Under the pieces are notes generated by a model. It searched no databases and was not told where the DNA came from. It worked only from the letters and a program-made list of their open reading frames with translations. A stretch of 40,821 nucleotides of DNA from an uncultured Desulfovibrio sp. (GTDB lineage Bacteria; Desulfobacterota; Desulfovibrionia; Desulfovibrionales; Desulfovibrionaceae): the NCBI RefSeq assembly GCF_910584445.1, contig NZ_CAJUBO010000023.1:1-40821 (forward strand), written 5' to 3'. This document shows, piece by piece, positions 6,095-17,975 of this stretch. The position numbers and the translations under genes were made by a program. Numbering within the stretch: the stretch's first letter is position 1; every line of letters starts with the position of its first letter.

Positions 6095-7486
6095 ATGCTG
6101 ACTGTCGAAGACCTGAAACGCGAACTGCGCCCGCTCCTCACTCCTTCCGGGGCGGACGCTTCCCCCGCCGATACCGCGCGGGAAGCCTGGCTTGACGCCC
6201 TGGCCCTGCGCTTGGAAAACGGACGCCTTGTGGTGGGCTTTCCCCACAGCTATTTTGCCCGCTGGTTTGGCACGCACAAGCGGACCAGCTTTGAAGCCGC
6301 GCTTTTCCGGTGTTTTCCCGATGTTCCGGGCATCCTCTATGAGGATTCGCCTCTGGGCGGTTCCCTGCCCGCGGCGGCGGAAGTGTCCCGGCCCATCCGG
6401 GATGCGGCGGCCGGCCCGCATGTTTCCGCCTCCCATGACAAAAATCCGGAAAATGCCGGTGAGGACGCGTTTGCCCGGTTCATCGTCAACGCGCGCAATG
6501 CCTTTCCCCTTGCCACAGCGAAAAAGATCGCCGGGGAAGGTCCGCCGGACGGAGAAGCCGTCCTGGTTTTCTGCGGCAAGAGCGGTACGGGCAAGACGCA
6601 GCTTTTGCGGGCCATGGCCGTCACCCTGGGGCGGCGCCTTGCGCCTGGACGGGTCTTCGCGCGCGGCGCGGCGCGGTTCTGCGCCGATATGGCGGCCGGC
6701 GGCATCGCCTGGACGGAACAGTTCTGGCGGAACTGCGACGCCCTGCTTCTGGATGACCTGCAGGACATTGCCAGGGAACCCGCCTGGCAGCGCGACCTCG
6801 CGGCCTGCATGGATGTGTGTCAGGGCCTGCTTCAGGAGGAACGGCAGCGCAAAAGCGCCGGCTCCCCCCCTCATGAGCGGCTGATGATCTTTTCCCATGC
6901 CGGCCCGGCGACGGAACTGGCCCATCTGGAGGAACGGCTCCGCACCCGCCTGGAAAGCGGCCTTGTGCTGGAACTGCTGGAACCGGATCTGGAAGTGCGC
7001 CTCCGCTACCTGCAGCGCGCCGCGCGGGAACGCGAACTGGCCCTTTCGCGCGACCAGCTGCTCTATCTGGCGCAGCGGTGCGTCCAGTTCAGCCTGCTCC
7101 AGGGGCTGCTCCGCAAGGTGGAAGCCTTTGCCGCGCTCAACGGCCGTCCGCCCGTGCAGACGGATCTGGAAAACATCGTCCGCACGGGCGGCAGCGTGCG
7201 CCCGGTGGGCTGCCGGGAAATCCTCGGTTCCGTGGCCCGGGGCTTCAACCTCCGGGCGGAGGACATCCTGGGCGCGCGGCGGCGCCCGGACCTGGTGCTG
7301 GCCCGACAGGTCGCCATGTATCTCTGCCGCCGCAAGCTGGGCCTCTCCTATCCCGAACTGGGGCGCGCCTTCGGCGGCCGGGATCACAGCACCGTCATCC
7401 ATGCGGTGAAGAAAATTCGCAAACTTCTGGATACGGACAAAGTTGTGCACAATCTGGTAACGGAACTGGAAAATGCCGTCCCCTAG
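6095..7486 (+). CDS. dnaA: Chromosomal replication initiator protein DnaA (divergent)
   Basis: A 463-aa AAA+ protein that binds DnaA boxes and opens the replication origin. The N-terminal domain I reads AREAWLDALALRLENGRLVVGFP...YFARWF. The P-loop is GKSGTGKT (161-168) and Walker B is ALLLDDLQD (216-224). The arginine-finger region is LEERLRTRLESG. The DNA-binding domain IV carries the signature GGRDHSTVIHAVKKI (427-441). Several AAA+ positions differ from mainstream DnaA: the P-loop has Ser-Gly-Thr where Gly-Leu is usual, and sensor 1 reads IFSHAG instead of a TSD-like motif. The Shine-Dalgarno is poor (GGA six bases before ATG 6095). An upstream in-frame ATG at 6014 overlaps the -10 and is unlikely. 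dnaN follows about 150 bases on. Desulfovibrio genomes can carry two dnaA genes; this arrangement matches the one beside dnaN. Confidence 0.9.
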   Translation: MLTVEDLKRELRPLLTPSGADASPADTAREAWLDALALRLENGRLVVGFPHSYFARWFGTHKRTSFEAALFRCFPDVPGILYEDSPLGGSLPAAAEVSRPIRDAAAGPHVSASHDKNPENAGEDAFARFIVNARNAFPLATAKKIAGEGPPDGEAVLVFCGKSGTGKTQLLRAMAVTLGRRLAPGRVFARGAARFCADMAAGGIAWTEQFWRNCDALLLDDLQDIAREPAWQRDLAACMDVCQGLLQEERQRKSAGSPPHERLMIFSHAGPATELAHLEERLRTRLESGLVLELLEPDLEVRLRYLQRAARERELALSRDQLLYLAQRCVQFSLLQGLLRKVEAFAALNGRPPVQTDLENIVRTGGSVRPVGCREILGSVARGFNLRAEDILGARRRPDLVLARQVAMYLCRRKLGLSYPELGRAFGGRDHSTVIHAVKKIRKLLDTDKVVHNLVTELENAVP

Positions 7487-7520
7487 GCCCGCGCAGGACG
7501 CATTCCGGCGCTGCGCCGGG

Positions 7521-7538
7521 CCGGCCATGTGCGGCCGG
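7521..7538 (+). other. GC-rich hairpin after dnaA
   Basis: CCGGCC and GGCCGG flank a 6-base loop, 35 bases after the dnaA stop. No T tract follows, so it may only weakly terminate or protect the dnaA mRNA. Confidence 0.35.
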
Positions 7539-7562
7539 TCAGTTCCCGGTGCGGAAAGAGGG

Positions 7563-7587
7563 ATGGAAAAAATACAGGTTTTTCCAT
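7563..7587. promoter_or_regulatory. Inverted repeat upstream of dnaN
   Basis: Perfect 9-bp arms ATGGAAAAA (7563-7571) and TTTTTCCAT (7579-7587) with a 7-base spacer, about 50 bases before dnaN. The arms resemble degenerate DnaA boxes in opposite orientation, so this may be an operator or a DnaA contact; an RNA hairpin is also possible. Confidence 0.4.
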
Positions 7588-7639
7588 GAGCTGTCGCGGT
7601 TAAGCACAAAAGTTCATCCCCAACAACAAGGATTATTCA

Positions 7640-8791
7640 ATGAAACTTGCTGTAAACAAAGACCAGATCATCGAGGGCCTCCAGAAAGCCGCGGCGATCA
7701 TCCCCTCCAAGGCGGGCGCGGCATATCTGCGTTCCATCTGGCTCCGCGCCGGGGAGGAGGGCCTTTCGCTCATGTCCACGGACGCCAATATCGAATTTAC
7801 GGGCACCTATCCCGCCGAGGTGACGGAACCGGGCCTTGTGGGGGTGCAGGGGCGTTCCTTTGTGGACTTGGTGCGCCAGCTGCCCCCCGGGGTGCTCAAT
7901 CTGAGCCTTGACGAGGCGGGGACACTGCTGCTGGAGCAGGGGCGCCGTTCCTATCGCCTGCCGGTCAACGGGCCGGAATGGTTCCAGAATTTTTCCGAAT
8001 TTCCGGAAGAGGACGCGGTCATCTGGTCCGGTGACATCCTTTCCGGCCTGCTGGACCGCGTGAGCTTCTGCATCAGCGATGATGACGCCATGGACGCCAT
8101 CGCCTGCCTGTGCCTCAAGCCGCGCGGCGAAGGGCGCATCGACGTTTGCGGTCTCAACGGGCACCAGTTCGCGCTCGCCACCATCACCCATGACGAACTG
8201 GCGGCCCGGCTGCCCGAAGGCGGCGTTCTGGTGCAGAAGAAATACCTGCCGGACATCCGCAAGTGGCTCGGCGAGGACGAGATCGAACTCAATATCACGG
8301 ACAAGCGCCTCTACCTGCGCCGGCTCGACCGGGCGGAGACCCTGAGCCTGCCCCGCGCCCTGCACGACTACCCCGATTATACGGTCTTCATGGCCCGCCT
8401 GGAGGAAGACGGCGCAAGCCGGCTTGCGCTGGACCGCAAGGAAGGCATGGACGCGCTCGGGCGCATCCTGATCTTCAATACGGAAAGCGACCGTTGCGTC
8501 TATTTTGATCTCGCCAACGGGGAGGCCCGGCTCTCGGCCCAGGGACAGGACGTGGGTTCCGCTTCGGAAAGCCTGGAAGTGGGCTATGAAGGCACCATCG
8601 GCCGCATTGCCTTTCCCACGCGCAATCTCATGGACGTGTTCTCGCACTTCGTTTCTCCGCGCGTGGACATGACCCTGACCGGCGCCGAGGGACCTTGCGG
8701 CATCTGCGGCGCCGAGGACCCGGACTATACGGTCATCATCATGCCCATGAAGGTGTCCGAAGCGGCCTATTATTCCGAAGACGACGTCTAG
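7640..8791 (+). CDS. dnaN: DNA polymerase III subunit beta (sliding clamp)
   Basis: A 383-aa clamp that forms a ring-shaped dimer on DNA and tethers the replicative polymerase. The three-domain pattern is visible: MKLAVNKDQIIEGLQKAAAIIPSK at the start, a central stretch GLNGHQFALATI matching the clamp family's TDGHRLA region, and a C-terminus that retains the IIMPMKV form of the family's terminal PMR-type motif. A short non-canonical tail, SEAAYYSEDDV, extends beyond it. AAGGA lies eight bases before ATG 7640. It sits between dnaA and gyrB, the classical position. No recF lies between dnaN and gyrB. Confidence 0.93.
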   Translation: MKLAVNKDQIIEGLQKAAAIIPSKAGAAYLRSIWLRAGEEGLSLMSTDANIEFTGTYPAEVTEPGLVGVQGRSFVDLVRQLPPGVLNLSLDEAGTLLLEQGRRSYRLPVNGPEWFQNFSEFPEEDAVIWSGDILSGLLDRVSFCISDDDAMDAIACLCLKPRGEGRIDVCGLNGHQFALATITHDELAARLPEGGVLVQKKYLPDIRKWLGEDEIELNITDKRLYLRRLDRAETLSLPRALHDYPDYTVFMARLEEDGASRLALDRKEGMDALGRILIFNTESDRCVYFDLANGEARLSAQGQDVGSASESLEVGYEGTIGRIAFPTRNLMDVFSHFVSPRVDMTLTGAEGPCGICGAEDPDYTVIIMPMKVSEAAYYSEDDV

Positions 8792-8870
8792 GGGGATCCC
8801 CGGTCCGCTGGTGGTCCGTTGGTTTTTGCCGTTGCGTGGGCAGCGGCGTATCGCACGCAAGGAAGGAACG

Positions 8871-11345
8871 ATGTCTCAAAGTCCAGCATCCGGCGCCGTC
8901 AATTCCGGTCCCGTCAAGGCAGCAAACAACGCGGCAAACGGGGCTTCCGGCGCATATACCGCCTCTTCCATCACCATTCTCGAGGGGCTTTCCGCGGTAC
9001 GCAAGCGCCCGGCCATGTACATTGGTTCCACCGATGCCCGCGGGCTGCATCATCTCGTCTATGAAGTGGTGGACAATTCCATCGACGAGGCCATGGCCGG
9101 CTACTGCACGCGGATCACCGTCACCCTGCATGCGGACAATTCCGTCACCGTGCGCGACGACGGGCGCGGCATCCCCGTGGACATCCATCCCAAGGAGGGC
9201 GTGCCCGCCGTCCAGGTGGTCATGACAAAGCTCCATGCGGGCGGCAAGTTTGACAATACCAGTTACAAGGTCTCCGGGGGCCTGCACGGCGTGGGCGTTT
9301 CGTGCGTCAACGCCCTGTCCGAGGAGCTGACGGTCACGGTGCGCCGCGAAGGCAGGCGCTACCGCCAGCACTATTCCCGCGGCGTGCCGCAGGATGCGCT
9401 GACGGTCATCGGCGAAGGCGTGGAAGGGCACGGCACCACGGTGCGCTTCAGGCCGGATGAGGAGATTTTCGAGGTTCTGGAATTTTCCTACGAGACCCTG
9501 AAAAAACGCTTTGAAGAGCTTGCCTATCTCAACAGCGGCCTGACCATCGAGTGCATCGACGAGCGCAGCGGCGAAAACCATGTTTTTCATGCCGAGGGCG
9601 GCATCCGCCAGTTCGTGGGCGACCTCAATTCCGGGGAGCAGGGCATCCACCCGGTCATCGCCGGTGACGGCATTCTGGAAAACGTGAGCGTGGATTTTGC
9701 CCTGCAATACAACGCGGGCTACAAGGAAAATATCCTGACCTTTGCCAACAATATCCGCACCAAGGAAGGCGGCACCCATCTCGTGGGCTTCCGCACGGCG
9801 CTCACCCGCGCCATCAACGGCTATATCAAGGGCCAGCCGGACCTGGTGAAAAAGCTTAAGAACACCGTCCTTTCCGGCGATGACGTGCGCGAGGGGCTGA
9901 CGGCCGTTGTCAGCGTCAAGCTGCCGCAGCCGCAGTTCGAGGGCCAGACCAAGACCAAGCTCGGCAACAGCGAGGTGGCGGGCCTGGTGGCGGGCCTCAC
10001 CTATGACCGCCTGAACGTCTTTTTTGAGGAAAATCCGCGCGATGTGCGCCTGATCATCGACAAGGCCCTGGATGCCGCCCGCGCCCGTGACGCGGCCCGG
10101 CGCGCCAAGGAACTGGTGCGCCGCAAGGGCGCGCTTTCGGACAATGCCCTGCCCGGCAAGCTGGCCGACTGCCAGAGCAAGGACCCCGCGGAATCGGAAC
10201 TGTTCATCGTTGAGGGCGATTCGGCTGGCGGTTCGGCAAAGCAGGGCCGCGACCCCAAAAATCAGGCCATCCTGCCCCTGCGCGGCAAGATCCTCAATAC
10301 CGAACGGACGCGTTTTGACCGCATGCTGGCAAACAAGGAGGTCAAGGCGCTCATTACGGCCATGGGCGCGGGCATCGGCGAGGAAGACACGGACCTGGAC
10401 AAGCTGCGCTACCACAAGATCGTCATCATGACGGATGCCGACGTGGATGGCGCGCATATCCGCACCCTGCTCCTCACCTTCTTTTTCCGCCAGTACCAGG
10501 AAATGGTGGAACGCGGTTTCGTCTATATCGCCCAGCCGCCGCTCTACCGCGTCCATAACGCGCGCATGGAAAAATTCATCAAGGACGATGCCGAACTCAA
10601 TGCCTTCCTGCTCTCGCGGGTCAGCGAGGACGTAAGCGTGGTGGCCCATAACGGCAAGACCTTTGCCGGTCAGGAACTCATCGCCCTCATGCGCCGTATT
10701 GAGACCCTTGACCAGCGCGTGGCCGAAGCCGAAAGCAGCGGCATGCCGCGCGACCTCTTCCTTGCGCTGACCACCTATCCGGCCAGGGCCGACGCCGAGA
10801 CCTTCGGCAGGCTCCTGGATGATCCGGAAAGCGAGTTTACGGCATGGCTCAACGAAAACGGCTATCTCCTGACCATGGAGCGCGAACGCAGCGAAGAGGA
10901 CGACGAGGTGCGCCTGTTCGCCAATTTTGAAAACGCGGGCAGTCACCACACCCGGCGCGGCATGGAGTTTTTCGCTTCCCGGCTCTACCGCCGCACCTGG
11001 CAGCTTTTTGCCGAATTGCGCGAGGAATGCGGAGGCCTGGCCTTCACCCTCGTTCGCAAGGACGGCAAGATCCAGGTGGACGACGTGTTCCGCCTGCTGG
11101 CCCAGGTGCTGGACGAGGCGCGCAAGGGCATCAATATCCAGCGCTACAAGGGCCTTGGTGAAATGAATCCCGAACAGCTCTGGACAACGACCATGAATCC
11201 GGAAAATCGCGTCCTGCTCCAGGTTTCGGTGGAGGATGCGCTTTCGGCCTCCGAGGCGTTTGAAGAACTTATGGGCGACCGGGTGGAACCCCGGCGGGAA
11301 TTCATTGAGCGCAATGCGCTTGCGGTGCAGGATCTGGATATCTGA
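8871..11345 (+). CDS. gyrB: DNA gyrase subunit B
   Basis: An 824-aa ATPase subunit of gyrase, which pairs with GyrA to introduce negative supercoils. GHKL ATPase motifs are present: YEVVDNSIDEA, RDDGRGIPV and GGLHGVG. The TOPRIM domain has EGDSAGGSAKQGRDP (from about residue 448) and DADVDGAHI (about 522). The C-terminal YKGLGEMNPEQLW is a strong GyrB signature. The length and the long segment between TOPRIM motifs and C-terminus match the insert-bearing Gram-negative type. The start at 8871 follows AAGGAAGGA; about 25 Ala/Asn/Gly-rich residues precede the conserved ITILEGLSAVRKRPAMYIG. A small membrane-protein gene separates it from gyrA. Confidence 0.96.
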   Translation: MSQSPASGAVNSGPVKAANNAANGASGAYTASSITILEGLSAVRKRPAMYIGSTDARGLHHLVYEVVDNSIDEAMAGYCTRITVTLHADNSVTVRDDGRGIPVDIHPKEGVPAVQVVMTKLHAGGKFDNTSYKVSGGLHGVGVSCVNALSEELTVTVRREGRRYRQHYSRGVPQDALTVIGEGVEGHGTTVRFRPDEEIFEVLEFSYETLKKRFEELAYLNSGLTIECIDERSGENHVFHAEGGIRQFVGDLNSGEQGIHPVIAGDGILENVSVDFALQYNAGYKENILTFANNIRTKEGGTHLVGFRTALTRAINGYIKGQPDLVKKLKNTVLSGDDVREGLTAVVSVKLPQPQFEGQTKTKLGNSEVAGLVAGLTYDRLNVFFEENPRDVRLIIDKALDAARARDAARRAKELVRRKGALSDNALPGKLADCQSKDPAESELFIVEGDSAGGSAKQGRDPKNQAILPLRGKILNTERTRFDRMLANKEVKALITAMGAGIGEEDTDLDKLRYHKIVIMTDADVDGAHIRTLLLTFFFRQYQEMVERGFVYIAQPPLYRVHNARMEKFIKDDAELNAFLLSRVSEDVSVVAHNGKTFAGQELIALMRRIETLDQRVAEAESSGMPRDLFLALTTYPARADAETFGRLLDDPESEFTAWLNENGYLLTMERERSEEDDEVRLFANFENAGSHHTRRGMEFFASRLYRRTWQLFAELREECGGLAFTLVRKDGKIQVDDVFRLLAQVLDEARKGINIQRYKGLGEMNPEQLWTTTMNPENRVLLQVSVEDALSASEAFEELMGDRVEPRREFIERNALAVQDLDI

Positions 11346-11481
11346 CGCGGCATGCGGTCACGCGAAGGGGCGTGGCAATGGCAGCGCGCGATGCCGCGCT
11401 GTCCGGTTTCGGCAGGGGCATGCCGCTGCCGCTGATTGGCGGGAAACGCTTTGGGGCGCCTCGATGCGCGGAGGAAACGAT

Positions 11482-11838
11482 ATGAGTGGCGGTCATGACG
11501 AAGCGGCGGCCGTTGCCGCCGCGCAGGCGGACGGCGCGGGCAGGAGGAGGCCCACGGGCTGGCTCTCCTGGGCGATCTCCGTGGCGGGCTGGCTCATCTG
11601 CGCCGGGTTTTGCCTCTGGCTGACCATTGCGCTCGAGGCGTGGCCGTATGCGTATGAGGTCTTTTTTCCGGCGGTGCTGCTCATCCTGTTCTGCAACATC
11701 CTGGTTTTCCTGTTTGTGACCACGCGCTGGGGCGCCCGCACCGGGAGGCTTTTCGGGGCGGTGGTCCGCGTCTGCGTGGGCGAGGGGCTTTTGCTCCTGC
11801 TCATGTATGCGGCCGGACGCTACGGCATCGGCGCCTGA
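11482..11838 (+). CDS. Small membrane protein between gyrB and gyrA
   Basis: I do not recognise a family. The 118-aa protein starts with about 25 polar residues (MSGGHDEAAAVAAA...GRRRPTG). Three hydrophobic segments follow: about 28-48 (WAISVAGWLICAGFCLWLTIA), 56-78 (YEVFFPAVLLILFCNILVFLF) and 91-111 (GAVVRVCVGEGLLLLLMYAAG). The gap between the second and third has TTRWGARTGR, suggesting a cytoplasmic loop. GGAGGAAACGAT precedes ATG 11482; an in-frame ATG six codons upstream overlaps that ribosome site and is less likely. It lies in the same direction between gyrase genes, 43 bases before gyrA, and is probably co-transcribed. A function in supercoiling cannot be assumed from position. Confidence 0.75.
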   Translation: MSGGHDEAAAVAAAQADGAGRRRPTGWLSWAISVAGWLICAGFCLWLTIALEAWPYAYEVFFPAVLLILFCNILVFLFVTTRWGARTGRLFGAVVRVCVGEGLLLLLMYAAGRYGIGA

Positions 11839-11881
11839 CAGCCGTTTCACCATCTAACGTTCTTTTTCCTGCGAGGGCAGC

Positions 11882-14390
<2,509 letters not shown>

Positions 14391-14404
<14 letters not shown>

Positions 14405-15251
14405 GGCGCGCCCCGTGCCGGGGCGCGGCCGTGTTGCCGCCCTGGCGCTGGCCCTGGCGCTCGTTCTGGGAGTTTTGGGCGCGGGCTGTGACCGTGGCGC
14501 CATCCTTGCGGATGACCTTGCGGACGCGCGCACTGCCCTTGCCGAGCGCAACTGGCCCCTTGCCGAGCGGCTGCTGGAGCGCTATCTCCGGGAGGAGAGC
14601 GTCTCCGCCGACCGTCGCGGGCCGGAGGCGGAACGGCGCTGGGAGGCATGGCAGCTGCTGTTGCAGGTGCTCAACTCCGCCAGTCCGGAGACGCGGGCCA
14701 GCCTGGACGTTCTGGAAGCCATGCGGGCCGAGTACGAGGATGACGACGCGCGCATGGCCGAGATCCTTGAGCGCATGGGGCGGGCCTGCGAAAGCCTGCG
14801 CCGCTATGGGCAGGCCGCCGAGGTCTGGAGCGCCTATACCGGTCTGGCGGGTCTCGGCGCGGCCAGGCGTGTGGAGGGGTTTCGCCGTCTGGCGGCCATG
14901 CAGTTCAGCCAGCGGCGCTTTGAGGCCGGTGAGGAGAGCCTGGCGCAGTGCCTCGCGCTGCCGCTCCCGGATCATGACAAGATCCGCTGCATGCTTGACC
15001 TTGCGGACCAGAACATGGCACGCGAGCGCTGGGGGGAAGTGGCCGACCTTTGCCAGCAGATCCTTGACAGCGACCCTGACGAGGAAGTGCGCGGCCTTGC
15101 CGGCTACCTGCTGGCGGACTCCCTGGAACAGCTCGGCCGCAGGCAGGAGGCGTTGCGGCAGTTCGAGCTGGCGCGCGACGTTTACCCCAATCCGGCAGTC
15201 ATGGACAATCGCATCGCGCATTTACGCAAGGCCCTGAAAAACGCTCATTAA
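14391..15251 (+). CDS. TPR-repeat lipoprotein
   Basis: A 286-aa exported tetratricopeptide-type protein. A basic N-terminus and hydrophobic run (ALALALALVLGVLG) end in LGAGC, a slightly atypical lipobox with Gly rather than Leu at -3. Helical repeats with regularly spaced Ala, Leu, Tyr and Arg follow (DARTALAERNWPLAERLLERYL; RRYGQAAEVWSAYTGL; RRQEALRQFELARDVYPN). TPR proteins scaffold protein complexes, and a BamD/YfgM-like envelope role is possible but not shown. The start overlaps the gyrA end by 14 bases with GGACGGGG upstream; a second ATG two codons on is equally possible. purF follows 25 bases downstream. Confidence 0.75.
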
Positions 15252-15276
15252 CGCAAATCCGGGAACGACAGCAATC

Positions 15277-16667
<1,391 letters not shown>

Positions 16668-16671
<4 letters not shown>

Positions 16672-17972
16672 GCCAACAGGGCGCTTCCCGCGCTTTCAGC
16701 CGCATCAAGGGGTTTGCGGATCTCTTCCCGCCGGAGAGCGAGGCCTTTTCCCGCATGGAGTCCTGCGGGCGGGACATTTTTTCCCGTTACGGATTTGCGG
16801 AATTGCGGACGCCGCTCCTGGAGTTCACGGGCCTTTTCCAGCGCTCCATCGGCGCGGAAACGGACGTGGTGCAAAAGGAGATGTATACCTTCGCCGACCG
16901 CAAGGGCCGCTCCGTGACCCTGCGGCCCGAGGCTACGGCCGGAGTCATGCGCGCCTGCATCGAGTCCGGCCTTGCCGATGCCAGGAGCGGCGCGCACCGC
17001 TTCTTCACCATGGGACCCATGTTCCGCTACGAACGCCCCCAAAAGGGCAGGATGCGCCAGTTCCATCAGATCAACTGCGAATGCCTGGGTACCGAAAGCC
17101 CGTTCGCCGATGCCGAGCTTATCGCCATGCTCTGGCGTTTTCTTCAGGCCCTGGGCATCGCGGACCTGACGCTCAAGCTCAATTCCCTGGGCTGCGCGGC
17201 CTGCCGCCCGGCCTATATGGCCGCGCTGCGCGACTACCTCACCCGTCTTGACGCCGACGCCCTGTGCGAAGACTGCCGCCGCCGCGTGCAGAGCAATCCC
17301 CTGCGCGTGCTGGACTGCAAGCAGCCCGGCTGCCGCGCTCTCACCGAAGGGGCGCCGCGCCTGCTGGACCACAACTGCCCTGACTGCCGCCGTCATTTCG
17401 ACACGGTGCTGGAACTGCTTGCCCGGGAAAACATCACGCCGGACATCGACCACCGCCTGGTGCGCGGCCTGGATTATTACTGCCGCACCACCTTCGAGGT
17501 GGTGAGCGGCCGCATCGGCGCGCAGACGGCCGTCGCGGGCGGCGGCCGCTACGACGGACTCACGGCCCAGCTGGGCGGTCCCGACGCGCCCGGGGTGGGC
17601 TTTGCCTGTGGCATGGAACGTCTGGCGCTCCTGCTCCCCGCGCGCGCGCCCGTGGCCCCGGACTTTTTCATCGTCGCCCCGGACGAGACCGCCCGCGCCC
17701 AGGCCTTTGCCCTGGCCGAGGCGTTGCGCGGCCTGGGCCTTGGCGGAGAACTCGAATACGGCGGCGGCTCCTTCAAGAGCCTCATGCGAAAGGCGGCCAA
17801 AAGCGGCGCGCGCTTTTGCTGCATCATCGGCCCTGACGAGTCCGCGGCCGGACGCGTGAGCATTCGCAGCATGCAAAGCGGCGAGCAGGTCACCCTGCCG
17901 CAGGCGGATGCGCCCGCCCGGCTTGCTGCGCTTGTTGCCGCTTCGCCTACCACCCCGAACCACAACGGATAG
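16668..17972 (+). CDS. hisS: Histidyl-tRNA synthetase
   Basis: A 434-aa class II synthetase that charges tRNA-His. It begins SRIKGFADLFPPES, matching the usual RGxxD region. Motif 2 is FRYERPQKGRMRQFHQ. The histidine-specific motifs are LVRGLDYYCRTTFEVV and GGGRYDGL, and motif 3 is GFACGMERLALLL. A C-terminal anticodon-binding domain follows. A Cys-rich segment (CEDCRRR...CKQPGCRAL...NCPDCRRH, about 198-244) in the insertion domain resembles those seen in many bacterial HisRS. The start at 16668 overlaps the purF stop (ATGA) and has GAGGAGCGG upstream. aspS starts four bases after its stop. Confidence 0.95.
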
Positions 17973-17975
17973 CCC

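Noticed and set aside
8792..8870. Palindrome GGGGATCCCC after dnaN
   Set aside because: Ten bases, no loop or T tract; expected by chance in GC-rich DNA.
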